Shown here piece after piece: positions 25,782-37,674 of a stretch of 64,000 nucleotides of DNA; the first letter of the stretch is position 1, and each line of letters begins with the position of its first letter. The translations under genes were made by a program, and so were the position numbers. Where the stretch lies: positions 4,298 through 68,297 of the forward strand of contig NW_015622550.1 of assembly GCF_000835495.1 (NCBI RefSeq), given 5' to 3'. The notes below the pieces were generated by a model, which made no database searches, was not told where the DNA came from, and saw nothing but the letters and a program-made list of their open reading frames with translations. Source of the DNA: Cladophialophora immunda. Taxonomy: Eukaryota > Ascomycota > Eurotiomycetes > Chaetothyriales > Herpotrichiellaceae.

Positions 25782-25937
25782 ATAGGGGTCGTAGGAAGCT
25801 AGGTAGGTCACCTACTAAGGAATAATTAACCAACCAGACGCGAGAGAATGTCAGTCTGGGCCAACTATCATTACTCATATCTCTACAGGATTTTAGGAGT
25901 CCATGCTTCTGACCCTCTTCTCCATCCAGAGTAGATT
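25774..25937. other. Junction between RIP block and gene-rich DNA
   Basis: Short transition. Within about 150 bp the composition changes from CA-depleted repeat DNA to normal coding-type composition. It also forms the 3' flank of the transaldolase gene. Confidence 0.6.
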
Positions 25938-27364
25938 TTATTTCAGGGCACTCTCGATTGCGGTTTTGGCCTTGACTTCAGCCTCAGAGAAGGCGTTCAA
26001 GACATCTTTCATCTTTCGAACCACAGCAGGGTCCGATGAAATGGCCTCGGACAGCGCCTTTCCATCATCCGCGAGCCAGTCAGTTTTTGTACTGGCCAGA
26101 ACACCGTCCCAGTCGGGGCCGGCGAGAGGGTCGATCTTCAAATGGCCTTGCAGACGCTGGGGAGTGCTGTAGTTGGAATAGTAAGGCGCTTGCTTTTTTG
26201 GTGGAGGGTTCTTGAGAAACGGATATTTGTCTAAGACCGTCTCGTCCAGAGGCGTGTCCCTCAGTTCCTCCAGATGGGCGGCGAGGATGGTAATGTGCTG
26301 ACATCCGAGTTCCGCGTTGGCAATGATTTCACCGATATTCGCGTTACTAGGTTGGCACGGAAAAGGTCAGACTCGGCAAATTGCAAGGTAAAAGGAGGCA
26401 GGGACGTACCTGGCCATGACAATGAGCGGCTGGTCTTTGCCAGTCTCCTGGTACAGCTCGGCGTACGTCTGCAGAATCTGACTGATTCGTGGAGCCATCG
26501 GGTGCTACAGATTTGGAGTCAGCCTTGTCCTCGCCGTTAATGTGTGGAGGGGCTCGCCTCACCGTCATTGTCGGGTCGGCACCCTTGTGCATCAGGCTGT
26601 CATCCGAGTACGCAGCGACCTCTGGACAGGACGTGAGCTTTGCAAATCCCAAAGGCGACCTTGGAAAGCCTACTGACCATTGAAATACGGGCTGACATAC
26701 AAACATCCGGCCTGGCTGGCGGCAATCGCTTGAGGCAGACTGAAGAGCGACGTGCCCAATATGCGGATGCCCTCAGCATTGAGGATTTTGGCAGCGGACA
26801 GTCCTGGCCCTGTGCCGGGGATTTTGATGGCATATCGGTCGCGAGACACACCCGCTCCCGTAAAGGCTTTATCGTAAGCGTAACATTGATCCAAGACGGC
26901 CTGCTTGTCGTAAACCTTGGAGGGTGAGACTTGGACCAAGACTCGGCCAGTGATGTTCTTCAAGTTGTTGACACAAAACTGCACCGACTACAAGGCTGTC
27001 AACCTCTGTGCTACAAAGAGAAATAGAAAGGGTCGTGCGTGGAACGAAGATTCTTACCACACGATTGAAGACTTCCAACCACCCTTGAGAGCCGTATTTC
27101 TCTACATTTTCGTTGAAGATGTGCTTGAATTCCGGATCAAGCATTGTGTTGCAGCAAATGACTTGGTTTGAGGTTTCTTGTCTCGTCAGTATCATCGAGT
27201 CTCTCTGTAGCATAGCCGCTGTACGTACGGTTGTGGGCCTTGAACGGGAGTGAAGTCGACACTTTCGGGTCAATTGCATCGACGTCGACGTTGCAAATGT
27301 CTTCGAGCGCCTCTAGCACGCTGCGCGGCTTCACTCCGTTGGTCTGGGCGCCTTGATTGGTCAT
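25938..27364 (-). CDS. Transaldolase
   Basis: Transaldolase-family protein of about 345 residues. It moves a dihydroxyacetone unit between sugar phosphates in the cytosolic pentose phosphate pathway. The model starts at 27,364 with MTNQGAQTNGVKPRSVLEAL. The first intron is exact (27,177-27,228, GTACGT...CAAG) and gives FKAHN followed by QTSNQ. Further exons read RVLVQVSPSKVYDK, then YAIKIPGTGPGLSAAKIL, which contains the predicted Schiff-base Lys (AIK), then EVAAYSDDSLMHKGADPTM, HPMAPRISQILQTYAELYQE, and a long last exon with GCQHITILAAHLEEL, ending FSEAEVKAKTAIESALK. About five introns, all with good borders; no lesion seen. It is the first intact gene beside the RIP block and the natural exit point for the phosphorylated ketose this cluster would make. 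Confidence 0.9.
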
Positions 27365-28052
27365 TCTGGGCCTTTCAAGGGATTCCAATTGCTTGTCCAA
27401 TGCTTTATCGAGGCTCTCGACACCTACGATGGTGGTGTTTTGTTCTCTGGAGAGACCGTTCAGGAAGATCACGTGCCTTGAAAGTCCACTGCCGGCCAGT
27501 AGTAGTGCACATGATTGTTCATATTCTTCCGGATGAAGTTGAGGTTATAGTCTGCCGCAACATGGGTGCTTGTCCCCCAATGCGCTGAAAGCGCTTTGCT
27601 GGACGTGGATCAAGATCTTCCACCATCCTCCTCGACATGGCCCAGTGGATAGCACTACCCACTGACCGACATACCCGACAATCAGCCGCGGGGCATGGCC
27701 GCCGCAAAGCCGCTGGCTCGTGTCTTTGGAACAACGACACCATCCGTCATACTGTCTTAGTCTGCAGCTCATCTTGACGATCTACGTCTGTTTACTTGCA
27801 CGCCAGCTCCGGTCCATCTTTCTTCCCAGTGGAGCCAGTCCGAATGTTGTTGTCTATACCCGCAAACATGTGTCGAGCTCATACGGACCACCACAAGCAT
27901 GTAAGTCTTAAAAGCCTGTAAGGATTAATTGGGGATGGCCATGGAACGGGGACTCTGGATTATGTTCCAAGGTTAAACTCGCCCATCAGTCAGTGTGATA
28001 GTGCCAGATTGAGGCTTGCTCGTCGTTGGGTATTCCTGCCAGTTCTACCATC
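27365..28052. other. Intergenic, possibly an unrecognised exon or relic
   Basis: Divergent promoter region between transaldolase and aldo-keto reductase, 688 bp. On the minus strand about 27,480-27,590 reads a peptide-like stretch containing HVAADYNLNF and NNHVHYYWPAVDFQGT that looks protein-like but matches no family I recognise. Flanking frames have stops. It could be a degraded gene fragment. Confidence 0.35.
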
Positions 28053-29533
28053 ATGACAACGACTACCCAAGCGCGCACGGCCAAGTTGGTCGATGGCAAC
28101 TTGATTCCTGTCTTCGGCCTGGGGACCTATCTCTCTGCCCCAAATGAAGTCACTAATGCTGTTGTGGTAGCGTGCGAAGCCCCTTGTCCAGGAAGTCAAG
28201 CAGCACTGATGCTGAAATTCTGGCTACAGTTGGAAATCCGGCATCAGACATTTCGACTGCGCGCAGTTTTATCGCGTAAGACCTTGCACCAGATTGCCCC
28301 TTGCACCCTAAACAAACCACTGACTGTTCGCCTAGAATGAGAAAGAAGTCGGAGAAGCCCTGAAAATCCTTGCTCGCACCGAACGCGAGTTCAGAAGAGA
28401 AGACATCTTCATCACCAGCAAAGCTTGGAACTCGTGAGCGGATTCGTTTCCTGACTCGCTCGCGAAGATGTGGCACACACTGAACTGGGTCCAGTCATCA
28501 CCGTCCAGAAAATCTGAAGAAGGCACTGGCTCAGACACTAAGCGAACTCGGCACCCATTACCTAGACCTGTATCTCGTACGAGGGTCCATGTATCTGTTT
28601 CGAGAATATCGAGTTTGACATGGAGACAGATTCACTGGCCGGTAAACTTCGCAGCCGTCGAGAGTGCCACGTCGCCCACAGGCATAAAGCTTGAGCCGAA
28701 AGAGGGAAAGTCAATGCTACTCGATAAGGAATTGAGTTTGACTGATACCTGGAGAGCCATGATCGAGCTACAGAAAGCGGGCAAGGTCAAGAGGTATGCA
28801 TGGCAGTCATGGAACAATACGTACGGGAGACTGACCATGGAAGTATTGGAGTCAGCAACTTCCGTCCTAACCAGATCCAAAAGTTGATCGACGAGACTGG
28901 TGTAACCCCAGCCGTCAACCAAGGTCAGTGCATCATCACTATGCGAACTTGGTGGCCCCAAAAATCTTTGTTCAGCTTCTTACACGATACGCAAACAGTT
29001 GAGGCACACCCATATCTCCCCCAACAAGAACTGTTGGATTACTGTAAGCCAAAAGGCATACACATCACGGCGTACATGCCATTCGGTGGTGATCCGTCAC
29101 GTGGAGGTGCTCAAGTGCTTGGGAATCCGTTGGTACGCGACATCGCAAAGAAACACAACAAGGATGTGGGCCAAGTGCTGGGTTCCTGGGGTATCAAGGT
29201 GAGCTTGCAGAGGTGATCGATCATGGCACCTGCGAGAGTCACTGACATGGCCTCACAGCGAGGGTTTTCCGTGCTTCCCAAGTCTGTCAACCCGGCTCGG
29301 ATCGAGTCCAACTTTCAGGTATACGATCTGGACGACGATAGGTGCCATACTCCCTCCCCAAAACCTAAGAATGCTTCGGCTGATATCCATGTAGCTATAA
29401 AGCGCTTCTTGACTTGGGAGAAAATCAGCAGACAAGGTTCGGCGGCTTGCCATTTACATTTGATCCTGCATGGGAGGTCAACGTGTTTGACACGTCAGAA
29501 GAGCGTGCTGCGGGACTGTTTGAGCCTTTTTAG
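28053..29533 (+). CDS. Aldo-keto reductase (AKR)
   Basis: NAD(P)H-dependent AKR of about 310 residues, a TIM-barrel enzyme that interconverts aldehyde/ketone sugars and alcohols. It starts MTTTTQARTAKLVDG with the N-terminal IPVFGLGTY strand. About eight short introns are needed; each has GT..AG borders and restores the family reading: GIRHFDCAQFYR (catalytic Asp and Tyr), NEKEVGEALKIL, DIFITSKAWN (catalytic Lys), GTHYLDLYL joined to IHWP (catalytic His), SIGVSNFRPNQIQ, EAHPYLPQQELLDYC, RGFSVLPKSVNPARI, and a C-terminus ending AAGLFEPF. All four catalytic residues are present. It is divergent from the transaldolase. It resembles glycerol/erythrose/aldose-reductase-like fungal AKRs; the substrate is unknown. 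Confidence 0.88.
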
Positions 29534-29737
29534 ACAATTGACTGGGCCAAGTGTCTTTCTGTGGCAGATAGAATCGGTAGAAGTTGAAGAGTCTCCAAAA
29601 TGAGATATCATGTCCAGAGCTAGACCCCCAAAAACTCGTCACCAATAAGTGTGTGTCGTTCCTACATGGAAGTCCTTCAGTGAGGCTGTCGGTTCACTCG
29701 GTGATTTGTTCAGATCCGCATTCCCAACAAACTCCCA

Positions 29738-31359
29738 TCACTTCTTAGGGACTTTTGGCAGACTCATCCACAGAACAAAGCAGAGGATCAAAAAGGCAAG
29801 CACTATAGGCTGTAGGACTCCGATTCCTCGCGCCTGAGCGACACTTCCGACCATGAATGGAATGACCGATGCTCCTGTAGCACCAATAGCAGAACACAGT
29901 CCAATAGCGCTCACGCGGATCTTCGAGGGGAGAGTCTTGCTGAGGTATACAACGGTTGCGGGGAATAAGGGACCCAAGAAGAAGCCTGATGGGGAGTGAG
30001 TGCTGACTTCAAATCGACTTGTGCGGGATGGACGGCCGTGACAGTGAGGGACGAAACACGTACCTAGCAAAGACACAAAGACCGCTGATGCCAGAAAATT
30101 CGGCACCAGCCAGAAAAGCAGCTCCATGACCACTGCCAGGCTGAGATAGACGTAGGTTGCCTGTTTCTCGTTTCTGAAGAACCGACCAGTGATGAAGCCT
30201 AGGAAGAACCTGCCCACGGTGATGCCACCCCAGAGGCCGCTGGGGGTGACGCCAGAAGCGAACTGAGAACCTTTGCGGACTTTGGTCATGAACGTCACAA
30301 GCCACCCTCCCAGTGCGACCTCGCTTCCCACATATGCCAGCAAGTATAGGCTGCAAAGAGGCACAATCTTGTTACTCAAGCAAACGCCTGTTTGACTCTT
30401 CTTGCAGTTTTGCCACCCTGCAGAGATGCAGGACGATACGTGACGTCCAAGGCGTGGTCGAGACGATGATGGTATTCTTTCCATGGTCTGTGCCACTGTC
30501 ACGTCGTGAGAGGCATTTGCTCCAACATGGATGCTCATACCCTCTTTGTACTTTGCACCGGATTGATGTCGAAATGCCACGCTGGAAAATACGAGGTCGA
30601 GAAGTGCCATGCCAACAAAGAGATAGTAGAACTGGTACCATTTCCAGTCCCTTTGGGACATCAGTGAGCTTCCCGCCAGTGGCGCCAAAGTCGCTCCAAT
30701 GCCGTAGAAGCCATGTAACAATCCGAGCAGCTCGTTCGGCATCTGCAAGCTGCTCACAAAGGCGTTCCAGGCGCCCGTTTTGGCCATGTTGCTCACACCG
30801 ACAAGGATGTAGACGAGCACTAGGACGGGGAAAGGAGGGTGGAAGCTCGCCGTCACGTATGCAGCCAGCTGGCAAAAGCCGACCACGATGACAATGCCTC
30901 TCTGGCCAATGTACATGTGCAAGCTGTGGTTCAGGAAAGCGCTCACAAAGCCCCCAAATGCAGGTGCCAGGAGGACAAGTGAGACCTCAAGGTAGGATAT
31001 GTCGTAGTACGACTCGAGCTGCCACCATGTATAGTATTAGCGCTGCGGTAACGTACTAGGACAGTCTGCGCATGGAACATGGTATCCTACATGTGGAATC
31101 AAAACCTGTCGGCGAGCGTCTTGGTTAGCACGGAAAGGCATGGTATGCGGTGCCTTGTTAGGGGGCCACATACGCCATATGAACTGTCGTTGGCGCCCAA
31201 CAAGATGAAGCACCAGAAGGTGGCTGCGACCCTTGGAATATTGCTGCGCGGTTGGGACCATCGCTCGGGAGTCTTGGTTCGCACCAGGGTCAGATCCGGC
31301 TCCAAAATGTCGAGAGGATCGACTGGGGCAGCCGCTGGATGTGAAGGCCACCGAAGCAT
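29738..31359 (-). CDS. MFS transporter, fucose-permease-like
   Basis: Twelve-helix MFS permease of the FucP/BSC6-like group, a plasma-membrane sugar or polyol importer by family. Exon 1 (ATG at 31,357-31,359) has a hydrophilic N-terminus, then NIPRVAATFWCFILLGAND in helix 1. An intron with donor GTATGTGG follows. The main exon runs from ESYYDISYLEVSLVLLAP to the stop at 29,738; an 84-bp intron is probable near 30,001-30,064 (GTACGTG...CATCAG). The intron 1 acceptor is odd. The six residues expected by homology (ALILYM) are readable just upstream of ESYYD but in another frame, as if about 10 bp were inserted. Splicing to GGTGGCAG keeps frame but drops those residues. It could be functional with a short deletion, or recently damaged. 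Convergent with the AKR, divergent from the regulator. Confidence 0.78.
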
Positions 31360-32299
31360 TGTGTCGATTCGAGCAACTGGTCGACGTAAAGTACGATGGT
31401 TCTCAGGAAAAGAAGACAAAAATCGGCTCGATGAACGAGCGGAAAGAATCCGTTTGGTGTTAGGAGAAGAGGTCTTTGATTGTCCTCCCCCCTTTTTGCT
31501 GGCGAATCTCTTCTTATACACCGTCCTTACCTGAATACTACTTACCGCTGCATTGACCGCCAATAAATCTATCACGCAACAGCGTCAATCAGGATATGGC
31601 TGGGACACCAATTGGTGGGGTAAGTTTCCAGATGTGTGGACATAGCCGGTCTGGTAGTGGACCAGCGATAGGAAGATGCTGGGCTGATGCTGGGCTGTAG
31701 GGTGAGCAAACCACCTACCACGTGCACGCCCTCAGAACGTCTTGCAGATTTGCCTGTTTGAGTCTGTCTACGAAGCGGTCTGGGATGCATTCTTGCCCAG
31801 AGAGTGCTGCTGGCCCCCCTGCTGGCACCCCTAAGGCCCTGCAAGTCTACACAGTACGCTCACAGATTCCTTGGACCAGCACCATGGACTTTTAAGACAT
31901 GATCGAGCACAATGAGTGAGGGAGGCACTTGCGAGATTGGGGAGTGCGATACTCGCCATAGTACGGTGCATCATTGTGTACAGTCGAACACGAAAGGGAA
32001 TGCCGAGGTTCGCATCGCGTGCTTCCTTATGAGCAGGCACACCGAAGTCCTTCTGGGCTTGCTTGCGGGGGCATCGTGGGGTATTTGGGCGTTGCTTGGC
32101 CTGGTGCAGGCCCCATGATGCCCATTGAGGCCCCATCATGTCCCTTCCGTGTCAATCCTGGTCCAGCCTAAATAGCCCACATGATGCCACCATAGCCCAA
32201 ATAAATAGTGAGCATTGCCCCTCGATCCCTCTTTGTATCCATCAGCCCACAAGGCGTTTCGACATCCAAACAGTGTCCCATGTCCATCCCCATCAAGTC
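31360..32299. promoter_or_regulatory. Divergent intergenic region, transporter / Zn2Cys6 regulator
   Basis: A 940-bp region without a convincing gene; open frames here lack domains. It must hold the promoters of the MFS gene (minus) and the regulator gene (plus). A GCCCAAATAAATAG stretch lies near 32,194-32,207, about 100 bp before the regulator start. Confidence 0.5.
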
Positions 32300-34797
32300 A
32301 TGCATTACCCCCGAAAGCGCGCCTCAATGGCCTGCGCCTTTTGCCGACACAGGTGACTACTTACCGGCTGTGCGATGACTTGGATCAAATTGTTAACGAT
32401 GGGACTGGGACAGGAAACGGCGGTGTGACGGCCAGAGACCGACCTGTGGACTTTGCTCGATATGCAAGATCGACTGCGAGTATCCCCAAGACTCGAATGA
32501 AAAGTGAATCACAAGACTCGGCCCTGTGTAGCAACGTACTGACCACCGGACAGGCGGAACAGTGCCGCCCACCAGGACGATGCCCTCATGCACCGACTCG
32601 AGACGATTGAAGCGATCCTCAAACAGCAACTAAGCCGGCCGCAAACGACGCCCGATCACAGCGATAGGGACGCAATGTCAATTGGCACCAGCTCGCCGCC
32701 AGGCCCGCAGAAGGAGACAGAGTCACGGCACCAAGCTCAGCCCGAACATCAGCTCGAGCACCCGCAGGCAGGCCAGCAGACAGGTCAGCAGGAGCACGAT
32801 CAGCGGCTGGATGAGCAGCAGCACATGGAGTCACAACCGATGCCACGACTCCATCAGCAATTACCTCCGTCGAATCTTGCGTCGCTCACGGAACGGCCAG
32901 ACAGCCTTATTCTCGAACCGACACAGTCGCGAACTGCTGGGTCTACGGACCAGACCTTGTCACCATTCAGCGTTCCGAGTCATTTCCAATTCTATCAGAG
33001 GGCTCCTCTCGGCGACGCAAGCAGCGATCCAATAGGAGACCTAGAGCTGGCGAGCTTCCTCCTTTCCTCCGGACCACCGTTGCCGACGTCCTCATCAACC
33101 CGCCCGCGACACTCGGACGAATACATGATGTTCACAGAATCACAACCGCTGCCGAGCAGTCGAGGCCAGCCTGTCTCGGAAGATGTTCCTGTGACCATAC
33201 CGACGGGACATGACACCACGACCGACAGCCTGTTCTCTCTAAATCCCATCAAGAAATTGATCGGTGATTATCCTGATGATTTCTTTTACCATTTCGAATG
33301 TTCACGGACATTTACACCGGTATTCGACCTGCAAAAGGATTTCGCTGCCTTAATCGACGGCATTAAAATGGATCGGACTACCATGAACTCTTACATCTCC
33401 GCATTCTTCAACCATTCTTGCCAGTCCTTCCCCATCCTCGAGGATATTCCTTTCCTTGCCTTCTATGAGAGGACCATGCAAGGAGACCTCTGCCCATCTT
33501 CGGATGTTGCGCTTTGTCTGGTGGTGCTGGCGATGGGCAAATTTGTCCCTAGCATTGGCACAAGCGGTGAATTCCCCAACCTGCAAGATGTCCCCGGCAT
33601 CGAGTACTTCTCTGCCGCACATCAAATTCTCACATCTCAATGGATGGTGGAAATGGATTCTCCAGTCTCTCTCCCAGCCGCAATGATATTGGCTTCTCTA
33701 TTCCTTTTTCATCTCAACAAGCCTTTGCCTGCCTGGAAAATGGTCTACATGGCATCCAGCAAACTGCAGCTGGCAGTAACCGGGTAAGCCTTGATCCTAA
33801 CTTCTGGAGCTGGTTGCTCACACTCAGACAAACAGCTCTCTACCACACCCGCCGTGTGAGCTGGGCACGCGGGTTACAGAGCGACTTTGCTGGACGTGTT
33901 TCCTCTTGGAGTGGTATGTTGATGGCAACCAGACGTGGGCAATCTCACTCATTTGGTCGCAGTGATGTTCTTGCCGAGTTCCACCTCCCGCGCAGCGGGA
34001 TTGAGATCACGATTGACCGCATGCATTTTCCTACCCTGGATAACCCCAATGATCGAAGAGGACTTCTCTTCCTGGCATTGTGCTCGGTGAGGAGGCTTCT
34101 AAATCGCATCCATAACGCCATTTATGCATCCAGCATCATTGCCGCATTTGGTAACTACAGCGCCTCGCACACACGGGCGACGGACATGTCGGCGACCTCT
34201 CCTGGCGCCTCGGTGGTCGCGTCCATGGAGGGAATCGTCATCGAGCTGGCTCGCCAGCTTGACACATGGTACTTCTATCTACCTGAGAGCGTGAAGCCGG
34301 ATTTGTCCCATAACAAGCCTCACGATAAATCCGAAGCTTGGGTCCGTCTTCGGTACTGGTCTGCTCGGCACATCATTTCGAGACCGTGCCTGATATATGT
34401 TACCACGGTTACAGATCAGGAGAACATACCTAACTACGTGCATAAGTATTGCAAAATTTGCGTCGAGAGTTGCATGAACTACCTCGAAACCGCGAGCTTT
34501 GTCTTGTCCGGACGAACGCAGTATACGTGGATGACTACACAAGCGTACGAGCTCCCCGAGCCGGGCTTTGATCTTTGACTAATCTGAGTGTGATCCAGGT
34601 GCCTTTCCGCTGTCTTCATACTCGCACTGGCCTCTGAAACTCCATCGATACAACACCTCGTACCGGACATCAAGCAATTCGTCCAAAAGGTCATTGTGAT
34701 GGTCAGGCCTTGGGCTTCGCCCGACTCGAGCGCAGGGTCAATTCTGTGCATTCTCCAGACAATCTTGTACAAAAAGAGATTCGCGCGAGCTGGATGA
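32300..34797 (+). CDS. Zn2Cys6 fungal transcription factor
   Basis: Likely pathway-specific nuclear regulator. It starts MHYPRKRASMACAFCRHR (32,300). Intron 1 (32,353-32,413) joins this to KRRCDGQRPTCGLCSICKID and CEYP, giving the full binuclear cluster CX2CX6CX6CX2CX6C. Intron 2 (32,504-32,553) leads to a coiled-coil-like stretch HRLETIEAILKQQL, a long Gln/Pro/Ser-rich linker, then a fungal-specific middle-homology region (DDFFYHFECSRTFTPVFDL; ERLCWTCFLLECD; VLAEFHLPRSGIE after further introns). A late intron (34,543 to about 34,598) replaces the tail ending GFDL* with a longer C-terminus that ends KRFARAG at 34,797. About 760 residues, normal for the class. All zinc ligands are present and no lesion was seen. 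It is the only DNA-binding regulator among the metabolic genes. Confidence 0.88.
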
Positions 34798-34913
34798 GAA
34801 CCCCATGTTTGGCACGTTGGCCAAAATTCAGAACCTCTGCTCAGTTGCGCAGTATGGCCTGGATTCCGCCTCCCTGGACAGGAAAAGCTCGGAATTGCTT
34901 CGTTTTCATCCGC

Positions 34914-35854
34914 TCAAAGTGAAAATCTCAAGCCGCCGTTGGCGCATACTACGCTGCCTGTGCACCACGCTGAGTCTTCTCCACAGACCATACCTACCAC
35001 AGCTGCCACCTCAGACCAATAAGCAGGTCTCCTGCCTCCCATCTTCTCGTTGGCCAATTGTACCAGTTCAGGCCTGTCGACTCCTTCGCGCACGGCCGAG
35101 AGCGGCGTAGCCTGTTGGAAGGGATCCAGCTGTTTCCAAAATTCCTCGCCAGCTGCCCAGTACATGTCGCCCTCGACCGGGCCTGGATTTACAGCATTGA
35201 CTGTGGCACGCTCCGACAATTCTCGTGCCCAAGTCCGTGTCATGGCCTCCAGCGCAGCCTTGGTGCCCCCGTATAGCGTGTGTGTCTTGAAACCCATGGC
35301 TGATGCTACAGACGAGATGTTGACAATGCGGCCGGATCGGTCGTGAGGCAAATACGGCAACACAGCCTGAGTGATGACAATTGGAGCAAGGACGTTGATG
35401 CTATAAATACGGTGGAATTCCGGAATAGGAACTTCTCCTAATGGATAGTCACCTCCGACACCTGCGTTGTTGACGAGAATGTTGATAAGCAGCTCCCCGC
35501 CGCTGCTTGCGAAGTTGGCCTTTGCCGCTTTGACCAGCTCTTGAGCGGCTTCCTCTGGTCGACCAAGATCCGCTTTCACGGCTACGATCTTGACGCCGTG
35601 TTTCTGGCCGAGTTCTTTGACCCCTTCCTGTGCCGCTGGCGAGGACGAATCGGAAGTGTAAAGGCCCACGACATTGGCACCCTTTGCAGCAAGGTGTTTG
35701 GTAATGGCCGCTCCAATACCTATATACACACGGCAAATCAGCTTCTGGGGACTAGAAAATCTATCCGCTGGTCTGAGTGGCATCACCCACCTCGAAAGGC
35801 GCCGGTCACAACCGCCAATTTACCTTCCAGTGGTCTTGTAAGTCGCGGCGCCAT
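34914..35854 (-). CDS. Short-chain dehydrogenase/reductase (SDR 1)
   Basis: Classical SDR of about 265 residues using NAD(P)(H). Exon 1 starts at 35,854 (MAPRLTRPLEGKLAVVTGAF); the 71-bp intron (35,720-35,790) splits the cofactor loop, and after splicing it reads TGAFRGIGAAI (TGxxxGIG). Then LVNNAGVGG (NNAG), IVNISSVAS (catalytic Ser), LYGGTKAALEAM (YxxxK intact), NPGPVEGDMYW, ending VCANGGLRFSL. The C-terminal WCTGSVVCANGG follows the usual SDR pattern. Convergent with the regulator gene, divergent from SDR 2. Substrate not predictable; it resembles fungal SDRs annotated as 3-oxoacyl-ACP-reductase-like. Confidence 0.9.
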
Positions 35855-36429
35855 GGTACTTTGTGGTGGTCGTGGCCCGGGAGTCGCAATCGTCGGAAGA
35901 GAGAAGCTGGATAATTTCGAATGGCGATGGGAAGGTCTCGATGTTTCGTAGGAGTAGGATCAGGATCGTACTTGAATGAAACCCGCTGTGCCATTCAAGA
36001 GGCTGAAGGCGGCCCAAATGCCAACGGAGCGTTGCTCGCTTGGACTGCGCCGACCACGTTGATACGGACGAAAGCCGCCATCAAATGCAAGACGAAAATA
36101 ACCCACAGTGCACACAGTCATCTCCACCACGATCGGCTGGCGGCGGGTTGCGGACCGGAATTGAGGACCGGTCTTCGGAATTTCGAGCGCAGGGTCAGGG
36201 ATCGACCCACTTCGGGTAGCATACTGGAAGAGGATCGAGGCCCTCGAAGGACTTCTGGTAACCGGGACATTGTTGATCTGGAACGACGAGACAATGCACG
36301 ATGAGGCTACACCATCCTCACCAAACATAAACCCAATGCGATCGGCTTCCATATCGCACCTGTTCGGGCTAGAGATATCATTAAACCACACCATTGCCTC
36401 CTCACTATCACTCGAAAAGCACCATCGAG
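35855..36429. promoter_or_regulatory. Bidirectional promoter between SDR 1 and SDR 2
   Basis: 575 bp between two divergent start codons. Two direct GGACCGG copies lie 13 bp apart (36,152-36,158 and 36,165-36,171). CGG/CCG half-sites are what Zn2Cys6 proteins bind, so this is a candidate operator. That is inference from motif shape only. Confidence 0.4.
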
Positions 36430-37494
36430 ATGAGCAACACGGCCGATCCTAGTTTCCGCGAAGTGAAGGACAGACAAGGAGGATCGCACCTACGTACAGC
36501 AGACCTCTTTCGCCTAGATGGCCGAACCATCATCAGTGAGTGCATCTCAACCACGTCCTTGTGCAAACGCTGAACTTGTTGATTTTCCCTTAGTCACGGG
36601 CGGAGCAGGTTATCTCGGAGTTGAGACGGCGGAAACCGTCCTGGAGGCTGGCGGTCACGTCGTATGTGTAGACGTTGTACCTCAACCACCGCCCGAGCCA
36701 TGGAGTCAGTCAACGCCCACCCCACTGGACTCCTAGTTTTTGAGGATGTCCCGCATTGACTCGGACAGAGCACTTGCAAGAGGTGGCGGCAAAGTACGGT
36801 GCAGTCCTGATTTTCCAACGACTCGACCTGACCGATTCTACGGCCATCGAGACCACATTCGTCGAACTGGTCCCCAAACTCGGCCATCCCATTCGAGGAC
36901 TCGTCGCGTGTGCCGGCGTTTCTGACAATGACCCTGCGGTGGAATTCTCCATCGATCGATTCCGACGACTCATGGAGGTCAACGTCATTGGAACATTCGC
37001 CATAGCACAAGCAGTTGCGAGAGAAATGAAAAAGGCAAACGTCAACGGCAGCATGATACTGGTTGCCAGTATGAGTGGAACAGTGGTGAACAAGGTGAGT
37101 TTGCCATTCGGGCCCGCTTCTCCTTGTTCGACAGCTAGGCAGGAGAGTCTGACCCGCACGCTCAATTTTCTAGGGTGTTGATACAGCGGCCTACAACACA
37201 TCCAAGTCGGGCTTGCTACAGTTGGCACGTTCCCTCGCGGCAGAGTGGGGGTCTCGTAAAGGCATGCCGCTGATCCGGGTTAACACCCTTTCCCCTGGCT
37301 ACATTCGGACCCCTGCGACGGCAGAGGCGTTGCAAAAGCCCGGCATGGAGAACCAGTGGGTTGGAGACAATATGCTTTACCGCCTGAGCTCGGTGGACGA
37401 GTTCCGGGGTCCTATCTTGCTGCTGCTGTCCGACGCGGGTAGCTTCATCACGGCTACCGACCTGCGGGTGGACGGTGGCCATTGTGCGTGGTAG
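36430..37494 (+). CDS. Short-chain dehydrogenase/reductase (SDR 2), polyol-type
   Basis: SDR of about 290 residues. The start at 36,430 (MSNTADPSFREVKDRQGG) gives the typical LFRLDGRTIIITGGAGYLG only after splicing intron 1 (36,536-36,593). A second intron follows VCVDVVPQPPPEPW. Then come HPIRGLVACAGVSD, FRRLMEVNVIGTFAIAQAVA, SMILVASMSG and, after a third intron (from 37,094), AAYNTSKSGLLQLARSLA (YxxxK intact), VNTLSPGYIRTPA, and the ending ATDLRVDGGHCAW. The C-terminal tail and the RTP/RTA motif resemble fungal sorbose reductase / arabinitol dehydrogenase-like SDRs, so oxidation of a polyol to a ketose is plausible. It is a close paralog of the SDR at 53,683-54,708. Confidence 0.9.
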
Positions 37495-37674
37495 ACTCTT
37501 CTCGGAGTATCAAGCTCTAAAGCACTAGTATTAGATACTGTAGTATGTTCGCGCACGACCTCTTGATTAAAACCATAGACCCTTGATCAAAAACTGTTTC
37601 TCCCGGACATGAGAGCCCCCCGAAGGAAGTAGTTCGCAACCAGAGCAACGGAGGTGAGGTGACGGCGCCCCGTC

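Noticed and set aside
30372..30875. 167-codon minus-strand frame overlapping the fucose-permease-like gene
   Set aside because: Alternative frame of the MFS coding region; no transmembrane pattern of its own.
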